Source: Pyricularia pennisetigena
Lineage: Eukaryota; Ascomycota; Sordariomycetes; Magnaporthales; Pyriculariaceae
DNA length: 64,000 nucleotides
Direction: 5' to 3'
Assembly: GCF_004337985.1 (NCBI RefSeq)
Contig: NC_043742.1
Span: forward strand, 2,404,176 to 2,468,175
In this document: piece by piece, positions 43,825-54,338 of the stretch
How positions within the stretch are numbered: the stretch's first letter is position 1
Layout: each line of letters begins with the position of its first letter
Notes under the pieces: model-generated
Seen by the model: the letters and a program-made list of their open reading frames with translations, nothing else
The model's database searches: none
What the model was told of the DNA's origin: nothing
Position numbers and translations under genes: made by a program

Positions 43825-46073
43825 ATGTCCCCGGTTGAAGGCACCGCGGAGCCCGCTGCTGTTAATGGTGGTGGTGGTGATGGCGCCGCCGCCGCTACCA
43901 CCGCCGCTACCACCGCCGCAACCCCAGCCGCAGCCGCAGCCGCAGCCTCTTCCGCACCTCCACCGGTCGCGAGGCGCCGGACCCATCGAAAGTCGAGGCA
44001 TGGATGTGCCTATTGTAAAGGAAGGAGGATAAAGGTGCGCTTTTCATCTCATGTCAATTGCATGGATTCTATAGTTGTGGGCAACATCACACCACCCCTA
44101 TCAAATCCCTTGCTTCATCAGTCTTCCTCGTCGTATCTTTTGCCCATCCTGGTTTAGCCCTGGCACTTTTTTCTCCGTCCTCGTCCCTTCTCATAACAAA
44201 AAAAAAAAAAAAAAAAAAAAAAATGGCTGCATATACTACCGATGCTCCCCCAGTCTCAAAATTTACATGAAATTGCTTTTTTTCACTGTTAATTACCGCA
44301 ACTCGCTTGTGTTGCAACCAGTCTCTCTGCTCTCATCACAAAATTGCACGTCAAAGCTCACACACCACACCTCCCTTGCTCCAGTGCGATGAGCTGAGGC
44401 CGGCATGTTCCAACTGTGTCATTCGCGGGCTTGTCTGCAGCCTGAGCGCGACTGTGCCGCCGGCAACCGACGGCAACGGATCAGGCACCGACGGCAATGG
44501 CCCGTTGTCCTCAACATCCGAGCCTGGGCCATTACCCAGCCTTATAGATAGCTCTTCCACCGCCGCCGCCGCCGCCGCCGTCCAGCAACTGCCTCTGCCA
44601 CCATTACCGCCGACAACCGTACGCTCGCCTCCGCCAAGGCGATCATTTGGCCTGTTTCCCCTCGCGACTAGGAATCTAGGCACCCTCGCCATGGCAGCAA
44701 CAAGTCCTCATGCGGCCCTTGAACAGCAACCGGCATCTCTCACACCCACGGCGCCTCACCAGCAACATATTCCTCCAGTCTCGCCCTACCAGCAAACCCC
44801 TTACACCAGCATCAGCACCGGGCTTCCCATGATGACAGGTGGCCTGGACTATGACGACCTCCATCTCCTCCACCACTTTGTCACCTTTACCTCCAAAACA
44901 TTTGGCAACGCCCACATCATCCAGCGCTTTTGGGCCACCACGGCCCCGGAAGTCGGCTTCCAGCACCACTTCGTGCTGCACGCCATCTTGGCCGTTGCAG
45001 GTCTCCACCTGGCTCAGCTGAGCGTTCCAAACTCTGCCAAACGCCAACATATACGGCGCAAGGTCGACCACCACTGGGATGTGTCTCTTCGACTTGCCAC
45101 CCCGTTGCTGGGCGACCTCAACGCCGACAACTGCGATGCATTAAACGTGTTTACAGGTTTGACGTGCATATACATATTCGCCCGCGGCCCTCAAGCGGGG
45201 AGTTATCTTCTGTTTGATGCCGAAAGCCCCGTCGAAGGAGAAGGCAGTGCCGAGACGCTGATTGCGAATGGGGCACTCAACGGGGACGGGATGACCGAGG
45301 GCAGCGCAGTGGCTGCGGCAGCCACCAGGGGCATAAGCACAACCGAAGAGTGGCTCGTGTTCTTCCGCGGCTTGCGGTCCGTCATGAAAGCCACCGAGAC
45401 GGCGCGCAGGGCCAAAAAGGGACGCAGCATGAGCTCGGTCAGCGACGATCAGCCGTGGGGTCTGATGGACCAGATGTTCGGCCCAGACGACGTCATGACC
45501 GAGGAGGACCTTGACGAGCTCCACGGAGAAGACCAGGTCATGAGCGAGCCCGACCTGGAGCAGAGGACGATGCACGACGGCAGCTCGGAGCGACGCTCCA
45601 GCATGACCTCGGGCAGCCACCAGTCGTACCACCGGCGCCGTCGCGACCCCCTCGCGGACGGCGGGTTCGCGACCCGCAGCACCCCGATGAAGGACCTCCG
45701 CGACGTGATCCGCCAGCAGATCCGGGCCGACGACCCGGACCGCGAGGTGTACGCGTCGGCGTTTGCCGAGCTGGCGGCGTCGTACGCGACCGTGTTCGAA
45801 AGGGACATGAGCACGCGGCAGACGAGCGCCCAGGTCGTCTTTGGTTGGATGTACCACATCTCGGACGACTTTATCGAGCGCGTCAAGGCCAGACACCCGG
45901 TCGCCCTCGCCATCTTTGCCCACTTTGTCGTGCTGTTGAGCGTCCTCGAGCTCAAGTGGACCACCAAGGGCTGGCCCGAGCACCTGCTCTCCGGCATATA
46001 CGACGCCCTGGGCGCGGCAGGGAGGCTCTGGATACGCTGGCCGATGGAGCGGGTCGGGTGGCTTCCTGGATAG
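43825..46073 (+). CDS. Zn2Cys6 fungal transcription factor
   Basis: Two exons, 43825-44034 and 44385-46073, give 632 residues. The Zn2Cys6 cluster is split by the intron: SRHGCAYCKGRRIK at the end of exon 1 and CDELRPACSNCVIRGLVC at the start of exon 2, giving the full six cysteines. The 350-nt intron is long for this window and carries a 26-A run (44198-44223). The region before the cluster is Ala/Thr-rich from GCC/ACC repeats. Downstream is low-complexity, then a fungal-TF-type helical region (FGNAHIIQRFW, FQHHFVLHAILAVAGLHLAQL). It may regulate the co-oriented transporter and dehydrogenase (inference). Confidence 0.9.
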
Positions 46074-46649
46074 ACGGTGGGGATGCGAAAACAAGAAAAA
46101 GAAAAGAGAGGAGGACCGACTGGCGGAAGATGATGTTGAAGAGTTGGCGCATATGAAAGTTTGCACTGGATTTTTGTAATGGAGTTGAGCGGGGAGAATC
46201 CGGCGAACAGTACACGAAATATGGGCACCACAGGTGGGCGCCTGCTTTGTATTCTTGAGTTTATTCATGTAGCATCGGTCATTTGCAGCGGCTGATTGTG
46301 GTTTAGCTTTGCACATAATAATTTTCTGTTCAAGTACGAGAAGCACTGTTTATCTGCGGTTTAGGACTACAAGCAAAAAGTCACAGCTCAGCTGATTGCG
46401 ACGGCTGGAATTTCAAGCTCCTTGGTGAGATACCACAGACAAACGACAAGTTGGAGAGAGGAGACATGGGAGAAACAAAGTCAATCATTGGACCAAATCA
46501 ATTCGCAAACGCTATGCAATATGAGAAACAAGAATGGTGCCCGTCAAGCACCCGAACCCCTGTCAAGCAAAAAACCAAAAAAAAAAAAAAAACCGCGCAT
46601 TTCCACCGACACAAAACGCCCCCTTTCAAAACAAGCATCAGATTTCATC
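46074..46649. other. spacer, no supported gene
   Basis: 3' region of the regulator and of the convergent small-protein gene; contains a 15-16 A run near 46570. Confidence 0.35.
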
Positions 46650-46979
46650 TCAGTTAGTGGCGCGAACCCCGCCACTCCTGACGGCCTTGACCTCGTCCGG
46701 CAGGGAAAACAAGTACGGTGCATCCTGATACAGGCTGAAGCCCCGTCGCTGTGCGGACTGCTGGGCCGTCGGCTGCGACGCCTGTGAGCCCGACGAATAA
46801 GACGTGTTTGGGATCGTGCTCGCCGTGGGCGTCGCGACGCTTGATTTGCGCGCCGCGTCCACCTCGGCCGGCATGGAGAAGAGGTAGGGTGCGTCGCGGT
46901 GCAGGGACCTGACGCGCTGCTGGTTCTGGTGCTGGACGACGGCGCCCGTCAGGGGCTTTCGGAGTGCTTGCTTGAACAT
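46650..46979 (-). CDS. 109-residue protein with two DAPYLFS repeats
   Basis: Single exon starting MFKQALRKPLTGAVV. Two copies of a 20-25-residue unit occur at about residues 22-46 and 78-102: SLHRDAPYLFSMPAEVDAARK and SLYQDAPYLFSLPDEVKAVR. Core consensus is SL-x2-DAPYLFS-[ML]-P-x-EV-x-A-x-R. Between them lies a Ser/Thr/Gln-rich linker. The N terminus is basic and free of acidic residues, so mitochondrial import is possible but weakly supported; there is no secretion signal. Conservation of the core between copies against a divergent linker suggests a functional unit, such as a docking motif. I do not recognise the family. The start is chosen because upstream codons read into an Asn/Lys repeat. 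Confidence 0.6.
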   Translation of the reverse strand: MFKQALRKPLTGAVVQHQNQQRVRSLHRDAPYLFSMPAEVDAARKSSVATPTASTIPNTSYSSGSQASQPTAQQSAQRRGFSLYQDAPYLFSLPDEVKAVRSGGVRATN

Positions 46980-47053
46980 TTTTATTTTGATTGCTTGGCT
47001 TGGGTAGGGTATAAAATGGTATTGATTATTGTATTCGGATTGTTTTTTTTTTT

Positions 47054-47083
47054 TGTTGTCGTTGTTGTTGTTGTTGTTGTTGT
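47054..47083. repeat. GTT/CAA microsatellite
   Basis: On the minus strand this is a CAA repeat about 75-105 nt upstream of ATG 46979, likely in the leader of the DAPYLFS-repeat gene. CAA repeats are unstructured. Confidence 0.75.
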
Positions 47084-47094
47084 CGTACAAGTTC

Positions 47095-49804
47095 AACTAA
47101 TGAGACTTTCTGGGTAGGATGGGGAAATGCACGATACAATGACAGCCACCTGATGCATCGCGGACGGGGCCGGCACGTATTTAATCGCCCCAGGCAGGCA
47201 GTTCAGCTCATCGTCAACCAACCTCTTACCGAATGTTGCAATGGATGCCAGCAGGCCAGCAATCCGGGGGAAAGGAAGTCGTCTACCCCTCACTGGTCGG
47301 AATGTCGATGCGCTCTGATTGGTTCGGAGGGCTTCCAGTCATGCCATTTCACAAATCGACTCGGACGAAAGGGGGACCAATGTATCTCTTGGTCGGGCTC
47401 CGAACACCGGACATGCCTCTGGACCGACCCCAGTTCACTGCATATTTCCCCAGCTTTCCCGGTTCGCCCGGATAGGGCCAAGATGGGGGTGGGCTCCAGG
47501 GATTTTGCGGGGGGACAGATGGCATGACTATGAGGGAACGCAACGGAAGCAGCCAGAAACCACAATGTAAGATGGCGTGGCAAGCTTGTCAAGGTCACGC
47601 GCCAGACGAGAGACCAAGACGAAAATAAATAATTCATCGAATCAGTCATTCGCACATACCGAGCATTTGGAACAACAAGAAGCATGTCAAGGCGATGAAA
47701 CTGTCGCCCAATTTTCTGTCGCCTCCTAGAAAGCAATGGATCCAGCCAAGAGGATCCATTTCTTCGTTGCCATCGGCACTTTGCTCATGACTGCCTGCAT
47801 GAAGCCCGTGGTCGGCTGTATGTAGCAACCAGAAAAATACGATTACATGAGCAGGCGGCAACAGATGCCCACGATTTTGACGAGGACGTCGGAAACCTGA
47901 TGGTTCAAACAAATTGGTGCTCGGCAAGCAGCTCTCCAACCTTCTATCCCATAGCTGCACCATCGTTGATGTCGTCGAAAGCCTCGAGGGTGCCGGGATA
48001 TGTTGACGACAATCGGCAGTTTGTTCGGATAAGATATTGTTTTGAGTCGATTGCTGCTTCAATACCGTTTTCCTTGATTTTGTTAGTCTTGTTGCAGCTA
48101 GTTTTGCTGCCGCCGGTCAAGGCAGCGTTTATACCTGACATAGGATATTCAGAACCAGGACCTTCTGGCTTGCTCACCAGCCAAGGTGTCCTATGGAATA
48201 ATCTAGCCGGCCGGCGTTTGGTAGCTTCGATACATGGCCGAATAGCCGCGGTTGTTCTGCAAGGTCGTAGCAAATCTGGATCTGACACAGAAGCCGGAAA
48301 TCGCGACTATGCTTGTATAATGCAGGCGTTTGACACCGTCAAGTCACCGATGGGGCTAAGGCAAAAAAAAAAGAAAAAAAAAAAAAAAAACGGTCGTCCT
48401 GCCTCCCTCGAATACCGACCATACCGCAAACACTTCAGAAATGCCCTCCACAGGGAAAGCCAGCTTGCCGAGCGACTTTTCCCCCGTGTTGTGGCAGACC
48501 TGCCCACGACCATCTCCTCGTTCGACGTGACAGATAACAAGGGCGCCGTCGTCACGGAGCACCGCGAGGTATCTGCCGTCGGCGCTGAACGACAAGGAAA
48601 GCACCGCGAGGCTGGGGCCTGCGGCGACCTGATACCATCGCACCCAGCAGGGGGTTCTGGAGATGGACACTGCCGTACCCAGCGGAACTAATACATTTGA
48701 CTTCTTTCCAGGCGGCATTGCAAACTTTGCCGAGCCCGTTATCTGTAGCGTCGACATCATATTCGTTCAGATGGGGCGGATTCTCTATAGAATTACCGAC
48801 TTTGTGGGACTCTGTTCTGAGCTTGGCGGTGGCAACAGGCTCAAGCCGGGCCATCTTGTCTGGTGGACCACTGATCGCAGCCGATGAATCCCTCAGGGTT
48901 GAGTCCCTACTATCCAGCTGTTCAACCGGCTTGCCTTGTTCGCGCTGCCGTTTGGGTCTTGGAGATTTGCGAGGTTTGAAAGCCCTGGGCTTGAGAGGAG
49001 GCTGCTTTCTTGCCCACAGGTGGCTTTGTTGGGTCCCCTGTTGGGTTGCCCATCGCAGGAGCCATAGCTGCCTTGCTTGTTCGTGGGCAAGCAGCACAGG
49101 CACTGAAGGTCGACAGTATGTGCTGGGCACCGATGTGGGTGGGAACCTGACTAAATTGAGCGTTTGGAATCTAAAATGACTCTTGGTCAGGACAAACGCT
49201 CCAGATATGTAGACCAGTAAGCACGAGGGGCGTCTATGCTGTTGCCGATGCCAGACCGCGCCGTGTTTCGTTAGAGGGGGTTTTCTCCTTTCTCTTTTTC
49301 GCGTTTTTCCCGTCATCTTGAAGCAAGTTATTATAATTGACAGGGTTCGGACACAATTGTCTACCGAGTGTAACACGCGGCTTGCTAGGATCTCTTACTT
49401 TTTCCAACAGCGGGTCGTCAGGGGGTGTTTTGCAGGACGCCGAGACTCGCTTGTGCAACGGACTAAGATACGTTAGAACTGCACTTCGATATGCTTACAG
49501 TACGGCTTACAGTACAGCTCAGCATTGAAGCGGGAAGTTGCAGTAGAAATTAGTAAAGTCATTAAATTTTGAGACTAGCGAGTGGTTTGTATAGTAGAGG
49601 GAAAGAACGTTGGATGTTACCCCGCCAAGCGGAATTAGAAGTCGAGCTTCCCCATCCACAAGAAGAGAGTAACTGATTAGGAACCCAACCAAACTTGATA
49701 AATCCCCAAAAAAACCCTTAGAACAAAGGCTCTGAAATGACCACTTTTTAACGTTCGACTCAATATACACTATACGACATTAACGGCGACAATGGATTTT
49801 TGCC
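47095..49804. other. long spacer with a possible WD40-related relic
   Basis: About 2.7 kb with no confident gene. A minus-strand relic is listed at 48356-48760. A-rich runs near 48362-48390 interrupt frames. Confidence 0.4.
48356..48760 (-). pseudogene. possible degenerate WD40-like coding remnant
   Basis: A minus-strand frame contains VLSLSFSADGRYLAVLRDDG followed by ALVICHV, which has the spacing of one WD40 blade strand set. An upstream overlapping frame (to 49376) reads as a hydrophilic, basic region (PRKSPRPKRQREQGK). The two are not joined by an obvious intron, and the downstream end runs into a homopolymer. Could be a frameshifted relic, an undetected intron-rich gene or chance. Confidence 0.25.
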
Positions 49805-51404
49805 TCAGACACGGTGCGTGTTATCCACCGTCGGAGCGGGGGCGTAGTGCTCGCGCGTCAACTCCTCGTCCGACGTGTTTTCGGGCTTGTCCAGATCGTC
49901 GTCGGTGATGCCCGTGATCTTGGCGAGGATCTTGGCGGCGTAGATGTCGCTCGAGACGTTGACAGCGGTACGGAAGCGGTCAATAAACCAGTCGATGGCC
50001 ACAATGACGGCGTACATGCCCGTGATGGGGACGTCGACCGAGTTCGCGATCATGACGGTGAGCACCAGCGACGACGACGGGATGGGCGTGGTGCCGATGG
50101 AGGCCAGCGTTGCCAACAGCACGATGATGATGTACTGCACCGGACTCAGGTCGATGCCCTGGGTCTGGGCCAAGAAGACGACGCAGATTGGGAAGTAAAT
50201 AGCGGTTCTGTTGAGTAGCATCAATCTGGTCAGTAATGATTGTTCATTCATTCAAGAGTTGGCGCGCCAAGTCACAAGAGTGTACTAACCCGTCCATGTT
50301 GATCAAGCAACCGAGCGGGACGGTGAACTTGACCACAGTGTTCGGCACGCCGCGAGCAAGACTCTCACGGATGGTGACAGGAAGCGTGGCAGCAGACGAC
50401 GCCGTACCCCAGGCTGTCACCCAAGCAGGCGAAGACTTGAACCACATCGAGTAAGGGTTCTCGCGGACGACGCCAAAGTAGATGGCTGGGACGATGACGA
50501 AGAGGTGCAAAAACATGCCTGCAAGCGCCGCGCCGATCAGAACGCCCAGGTTGACGCCAATGTCGGCAATGTTGAGTCGAAGCAGGTTGGGGAGAATCAA
50601 AAAGAAGACACCAATGGGTGCGATCTTGATGAGAAAGGTAATGATCCTGGTGACCATCTTCTCCACCTCTTCGATGGCCGCGATGATGCGCCCCTGGGGG
50701 TTGATGAGATATCCAATGACGACCGAGACGATCAAGATGGCGAGAAGCTCGGTGTCGGCCAGGGACTTGAAGATGTTGTCGGTGACAAATGATCGGAACA
50801 GCGTCACAACCACTGTGTGCGGCTCATGCTGGCTGCGCTCTGCGGCAAGCTCCTTTTGGTCTTCATCCATCTCCAACGCATCGCCCCGCACCTCGACCAT
50901 CAACCTGCGCCAGCCAAGGCCGACCAGGAGACAGGTGTGCATGATGGAGATGATTGTTGTGATCACATAGTACCCGACAGTCCACTTGGCGAGCTTCGCT
51001 CCACCGCCAGTCATTTCCTTGAGCCTGACCATGGCGAGAATCATGGCTGTCATGATGAGGGGCAGGACGACAGCCTTGAGGGAACGCAACCAAAGGTCAC
51101 CGGGAATACTAAGGATGGGTATCACGGCCTTGGGCACACTGTCAACCTGGGTGGTGACAATCAGGCCGATGGCGATGGCCACTATGGCCGAAATGACGAT
51201 CTGAACGGCCGAACCAGGCGTCTTGGCGGAATCGACTAGCCTGCGGTGGAATGGCCGCTTCTGTGTCTCCTCGGAGAATCCTTGGGTTTCGTGCGCCGGC
51301 GAGCCCGAGCTGTACGAGTCCTGGCGCGCGGCATCGTTCTCCACCGCGACGGTCTTTTCGGACGGCCGCTCGGGCGCTGCCCCGACCGGTGTTGGGTTTG
51401 ACAT
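49805..51404 (-). CDS. SLC1-type dicarboxylate/amino acid:cation symporter (DAACS)
   Basis: Two exons, 51404-50290 and 50207-49805, give 505 residues. The serine-rich loop WGTASSAATLPVTI, then VPLGCLINMDGTAIYFPI (restored by splicing) and IGTTPIPSSSLVLTVM are the substrate and sodium-site signatures of the glutamate/aspartate/dicarboxylate transporter fold, with hairpins HP1 and HP2. N-terminal membrane segments include VQIVISAIVAIAIGLIV. The N terminus (about 55 residues) is hydrophilic and cytosolic. Homologues import glutamate, aspartate or C4-dicarboxylates with Na+ or H+. Such genes are sporadic in fungi. Confidence 0.93.
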
Positions 51405-52869
51405 TTTGAAGAGGCCTGATTAGGAGGATAGAAGCCGGGTTTTCTAAGGAAGAATATGGAGCAAAGGACCGCTTAGATCTTGGCTGCTTGGCGGTTCAGG
51501 TGAAGGAAGGCCAGGAAGGCGATACAAGCACCACCGGTTTGAGCGACCCAAGTTGAATGTACAGCTTGACCGAACGAAAAGCCTTGGAGGTGAAAGGGAG
51601 AGAAAGGGAAGACACGACCTTGATGAAGCAGGAATGCGGCGTGCTACCTAAATATCAGGGTCCTTCTGATGATAAGAACATTACCGTTGGCTCGGTTCCC
51701 CAATGGGAATCTTGGTCCGTGACAAGGAGGTTATCATCGGAAGCTCCAGTTCGGCTTAGCGAATCGCCACCTTGCCCCTTCTATCTCTTGTCAAGTTTAG
51801 GTAGGGTATGCTCGCTCTCGTGGGATCGAGAGACCCTGGTGGCCTCACACGACTCCGTACTTCTTTTACGCAACAGTTCAATAACAATCTCTGAACCCCA
51901 CAGATAGCCACTGTCCACCACTGCGCTGGGATTCTGGGGATTGGATTGGGGGACAACAGGGTTGGCGCCGAGACTCCCACATGGCCACCATCGCTTCTGT
52001 CTAGGAAGGTCGGTCGACCAATGTGGAAAGACGTCTGGTCTCCAAGAACCTGACAAAGATCCCTCCAACATTAATTCCTACCGACTCTTGTGGATATCAT
52101 CCTTGGCGACAGGTGGATTTTAGTCTAGGTTGAAAGACAAGACGCCATGGATAGTGAGTGGGTGGCGCCATGCCTTTCCATGCAGGGAGGGAAGAAAAGG
52201 AAGGACTGGAGCAGGGCCGGCGAGCGGGCCAGAACCACTCATAGTTCAAAGGACTTGTTCCGTCGCAGATGGCCGAGCAGGTGATGGTGGTGCACAAAAC
52301 GCGCGCCGAGACACGCTGGAAGCCGGGCAAGGTCAGCAACTGTCAGCAGATCATAACCTGTTTTTTTTTCGAATGTTGGTATAGCTGCGCCGCTAACGGA
52401 TACAACCGTGGTAAGCCACGGGAAAACCGAACAGATAGCAAAAAACCAGTTATGATCTGGAAGCGGCCTTTCGTGTTGGCGCATGGATTTTTTTTTTTTT
52501 TCTTCCCGGGCTCAGGGTACTGTAGTATCCGCATACCATATCAGTTTCCACACGTTTCTTTGTTCCCCAATTTGTGCAGTGGAGAGTTTTGGTTCGCATA
52601 TGGAGGAATTTCCAGCGGAGAAACCGGATCAGGCGGCACGCCGAGCAGCGCCGAGAGGATCGGCGGTGTCTTGGAGCGGATCCAGGTGCGGTCGCCGAGA
52701 CCTTGGCCGGGTCTGTCGGCCAACCACGGAACGCGTGGCGCCTCGATTGGTGCCACTACCTTTCCAAATATTGCTTACCACTTAATTTATCAATTGCTTG
52801 GTTTCCTCAGAACTCCAACCGGCACCAGGATTAAAAGTCAGCAAAAAGGTGGCACAGACCTGCTTTTTC

Positions 52870-52900
<31 letters not shown>

Positions 52901-52901
52901 T

Positions 52902-52986
52902 NNNNNNNNNNNNNNNNNNNNNNNNNNNNNNNNNNNNNNNNNNNNNNNNNNNNNNNNNNNNNNNNNNNNNNNNNNNNNNNNNNNNN
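52902..52986. other. assembly gap (85 N) next to poly-T
   Basis: Undefined bases directly after a long T-rich run (about 52866-52901), suggesting sequencing failure at a homopolymer. Confidence 0.98.
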
Positions 52987-53356
52987 TGGAGGGGTTCCTG
53001 TGTGTTTGAATCCATTCGCTGCAAAGAGAAAGAGCCTCGGTGAGTGAAAAAAAGCCTGTAGGGCCTGTGTCTACCAAGCCGTCCGTATCTACTCGATACA
53101 TGTGGGTTTGACGAAAACGCGGGAGCTGGTCGCAAAGGCTCGGCGCCGTGACCAGCTGAAGTGGCCGCATGCGGCAGGATGTCACGTTGAGCATCGTGGA
53201 TATTCGCCGGTCTGGATTAGCCAGCTGCGTCGGCGACCCTGGATCGGACGCAGTCTCTGATGTTTTCTAGACGCGCGGAACCCACGAAATGTCGTTGAGT
53301 AGACTGCTGGACCCCAGGACGCGTACCAGTAAAAAATTGGGGGTACAGCATCGTAT

Positions 53357-53390
53357 GTACAGTACAGTACAGTACAGTACAGTACAGTAA
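53357..53390. repeat. AGTAC pentanucleotide repeat
   Basis: About six to seven tandem GTACA/AGTAC units. Each unit contains palindromic GTAC. Confidence 0.85.
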
Positions 53391-53737
53391 ATGCTTGCTC
53401 CATTTCACGACAAGGGCTCGCAATCTTTCAATTGCAAAGCAATTAGTACCGTAGAACATCCAGCCTTGATATCTGGTTTCCAACCCTCCCAGTTCGTATT
53501 GTACAGTGTGCTATAGCTAGCTACTCGAAACCTCCCCTCGAGTCAACATCCTACCCGTTTGCATGTTTTGACAGCGAAATAAGCATAGAAATAAACCCAC
53601 ATGATGGCAGCCGGGGTCCTTTTTTTTTTTTTTCTTTCCACAAAATAATCATTACTTGGTACATTTCTTGTCCCAAATCGTCAGTCTAGGGCCCCCTTGC
53701 AAGCCCAGAGATTAAGTGGAATCGCCTGTGGATTCAG

Positions 53738-54040
53738 TCAATTTGGTAGGATCCCCAGAGACGTCTGGTCCGTACACTCGTACTTGCAGTACGTGCCCTT
53801 GTCAGTCTTGTACAAATAATTTTGTGTACCTCGTCTGTTTGTTGATATTGAATCTTTGTAATTAACCAACTTCATCGTCGCATTCTTCTCCAGTTCGCAA
53901 ATGTTCTTGGCATTGTAATGGTTCTGCGGTTTTAAGAAGACCGACGAACCAGGGTTCATGATTACCTTCCCCTTACAAGCAATGCTGATCTCCGCCGGGC
54001 TGGTCGCCCGCGAGGTGCGAAAATGGCAACTAAATAATTA
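53738..54040 (-). CDS. orphan cysteine-containing frame, possible last exon of a small protein
   Basis: The minus frame is open from about 54040 to the stop at 53738. It includes EISIACKGKVIMNPGSS, AKNICELEKNATMKL and KGTYCKYECTDQT, giving four cysteines and one N-glycosylation sequon (NAT). The composition looks protein-like and resembles small secreted fungal proteins, but no signal-peptide exon could be joined with confidence. An in-frame ATG exists at 53959. It may be a broken gene, since the surrounding DNA is repeat-rich. Confidence 0.28.
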
Positions 54041-54338
54041 TCGCACCTAACATACATGTAGCATCTTGGGCATATGCGATGCGAGTCAAGTTCATTCCGC
54101 ATCGTAATGATTGTGGTATGGAATAGCTAGTCTCTATAGTCATAGATATATGGTGCTGACGTACATCAAGGTTGAAGCCAAAGAAAGAGACAAACGTTGG
54201 AGCGATCGTTCCATGGCGCCGTGTCGCAAGCCGTGTAGGTATACATAATGCAATTATAATTATGCAAGGAAACAATAGGACTATCCATGCAGGCCTACCT
54301 TAGCTTCGAACATACTACTAGGCAGCCTGAACGTCCAT

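Larger units (their letters stand above)
51405..54338. other. repeat- and gap-rich spacer
   Basis: About 2.9 kb including an 85-base N gap, poly-T flanks, an AGTAC repeat and a small orphan frame. No confident gene. Confidence 0.5.

Noticed and set aside
45141..46346. 401-codon minus frame over the Zn2Cys6 gene
   Set aside because: Shadow of the GC-rich plus-strand exon, Arg/Gly/Val-biased, no motif.
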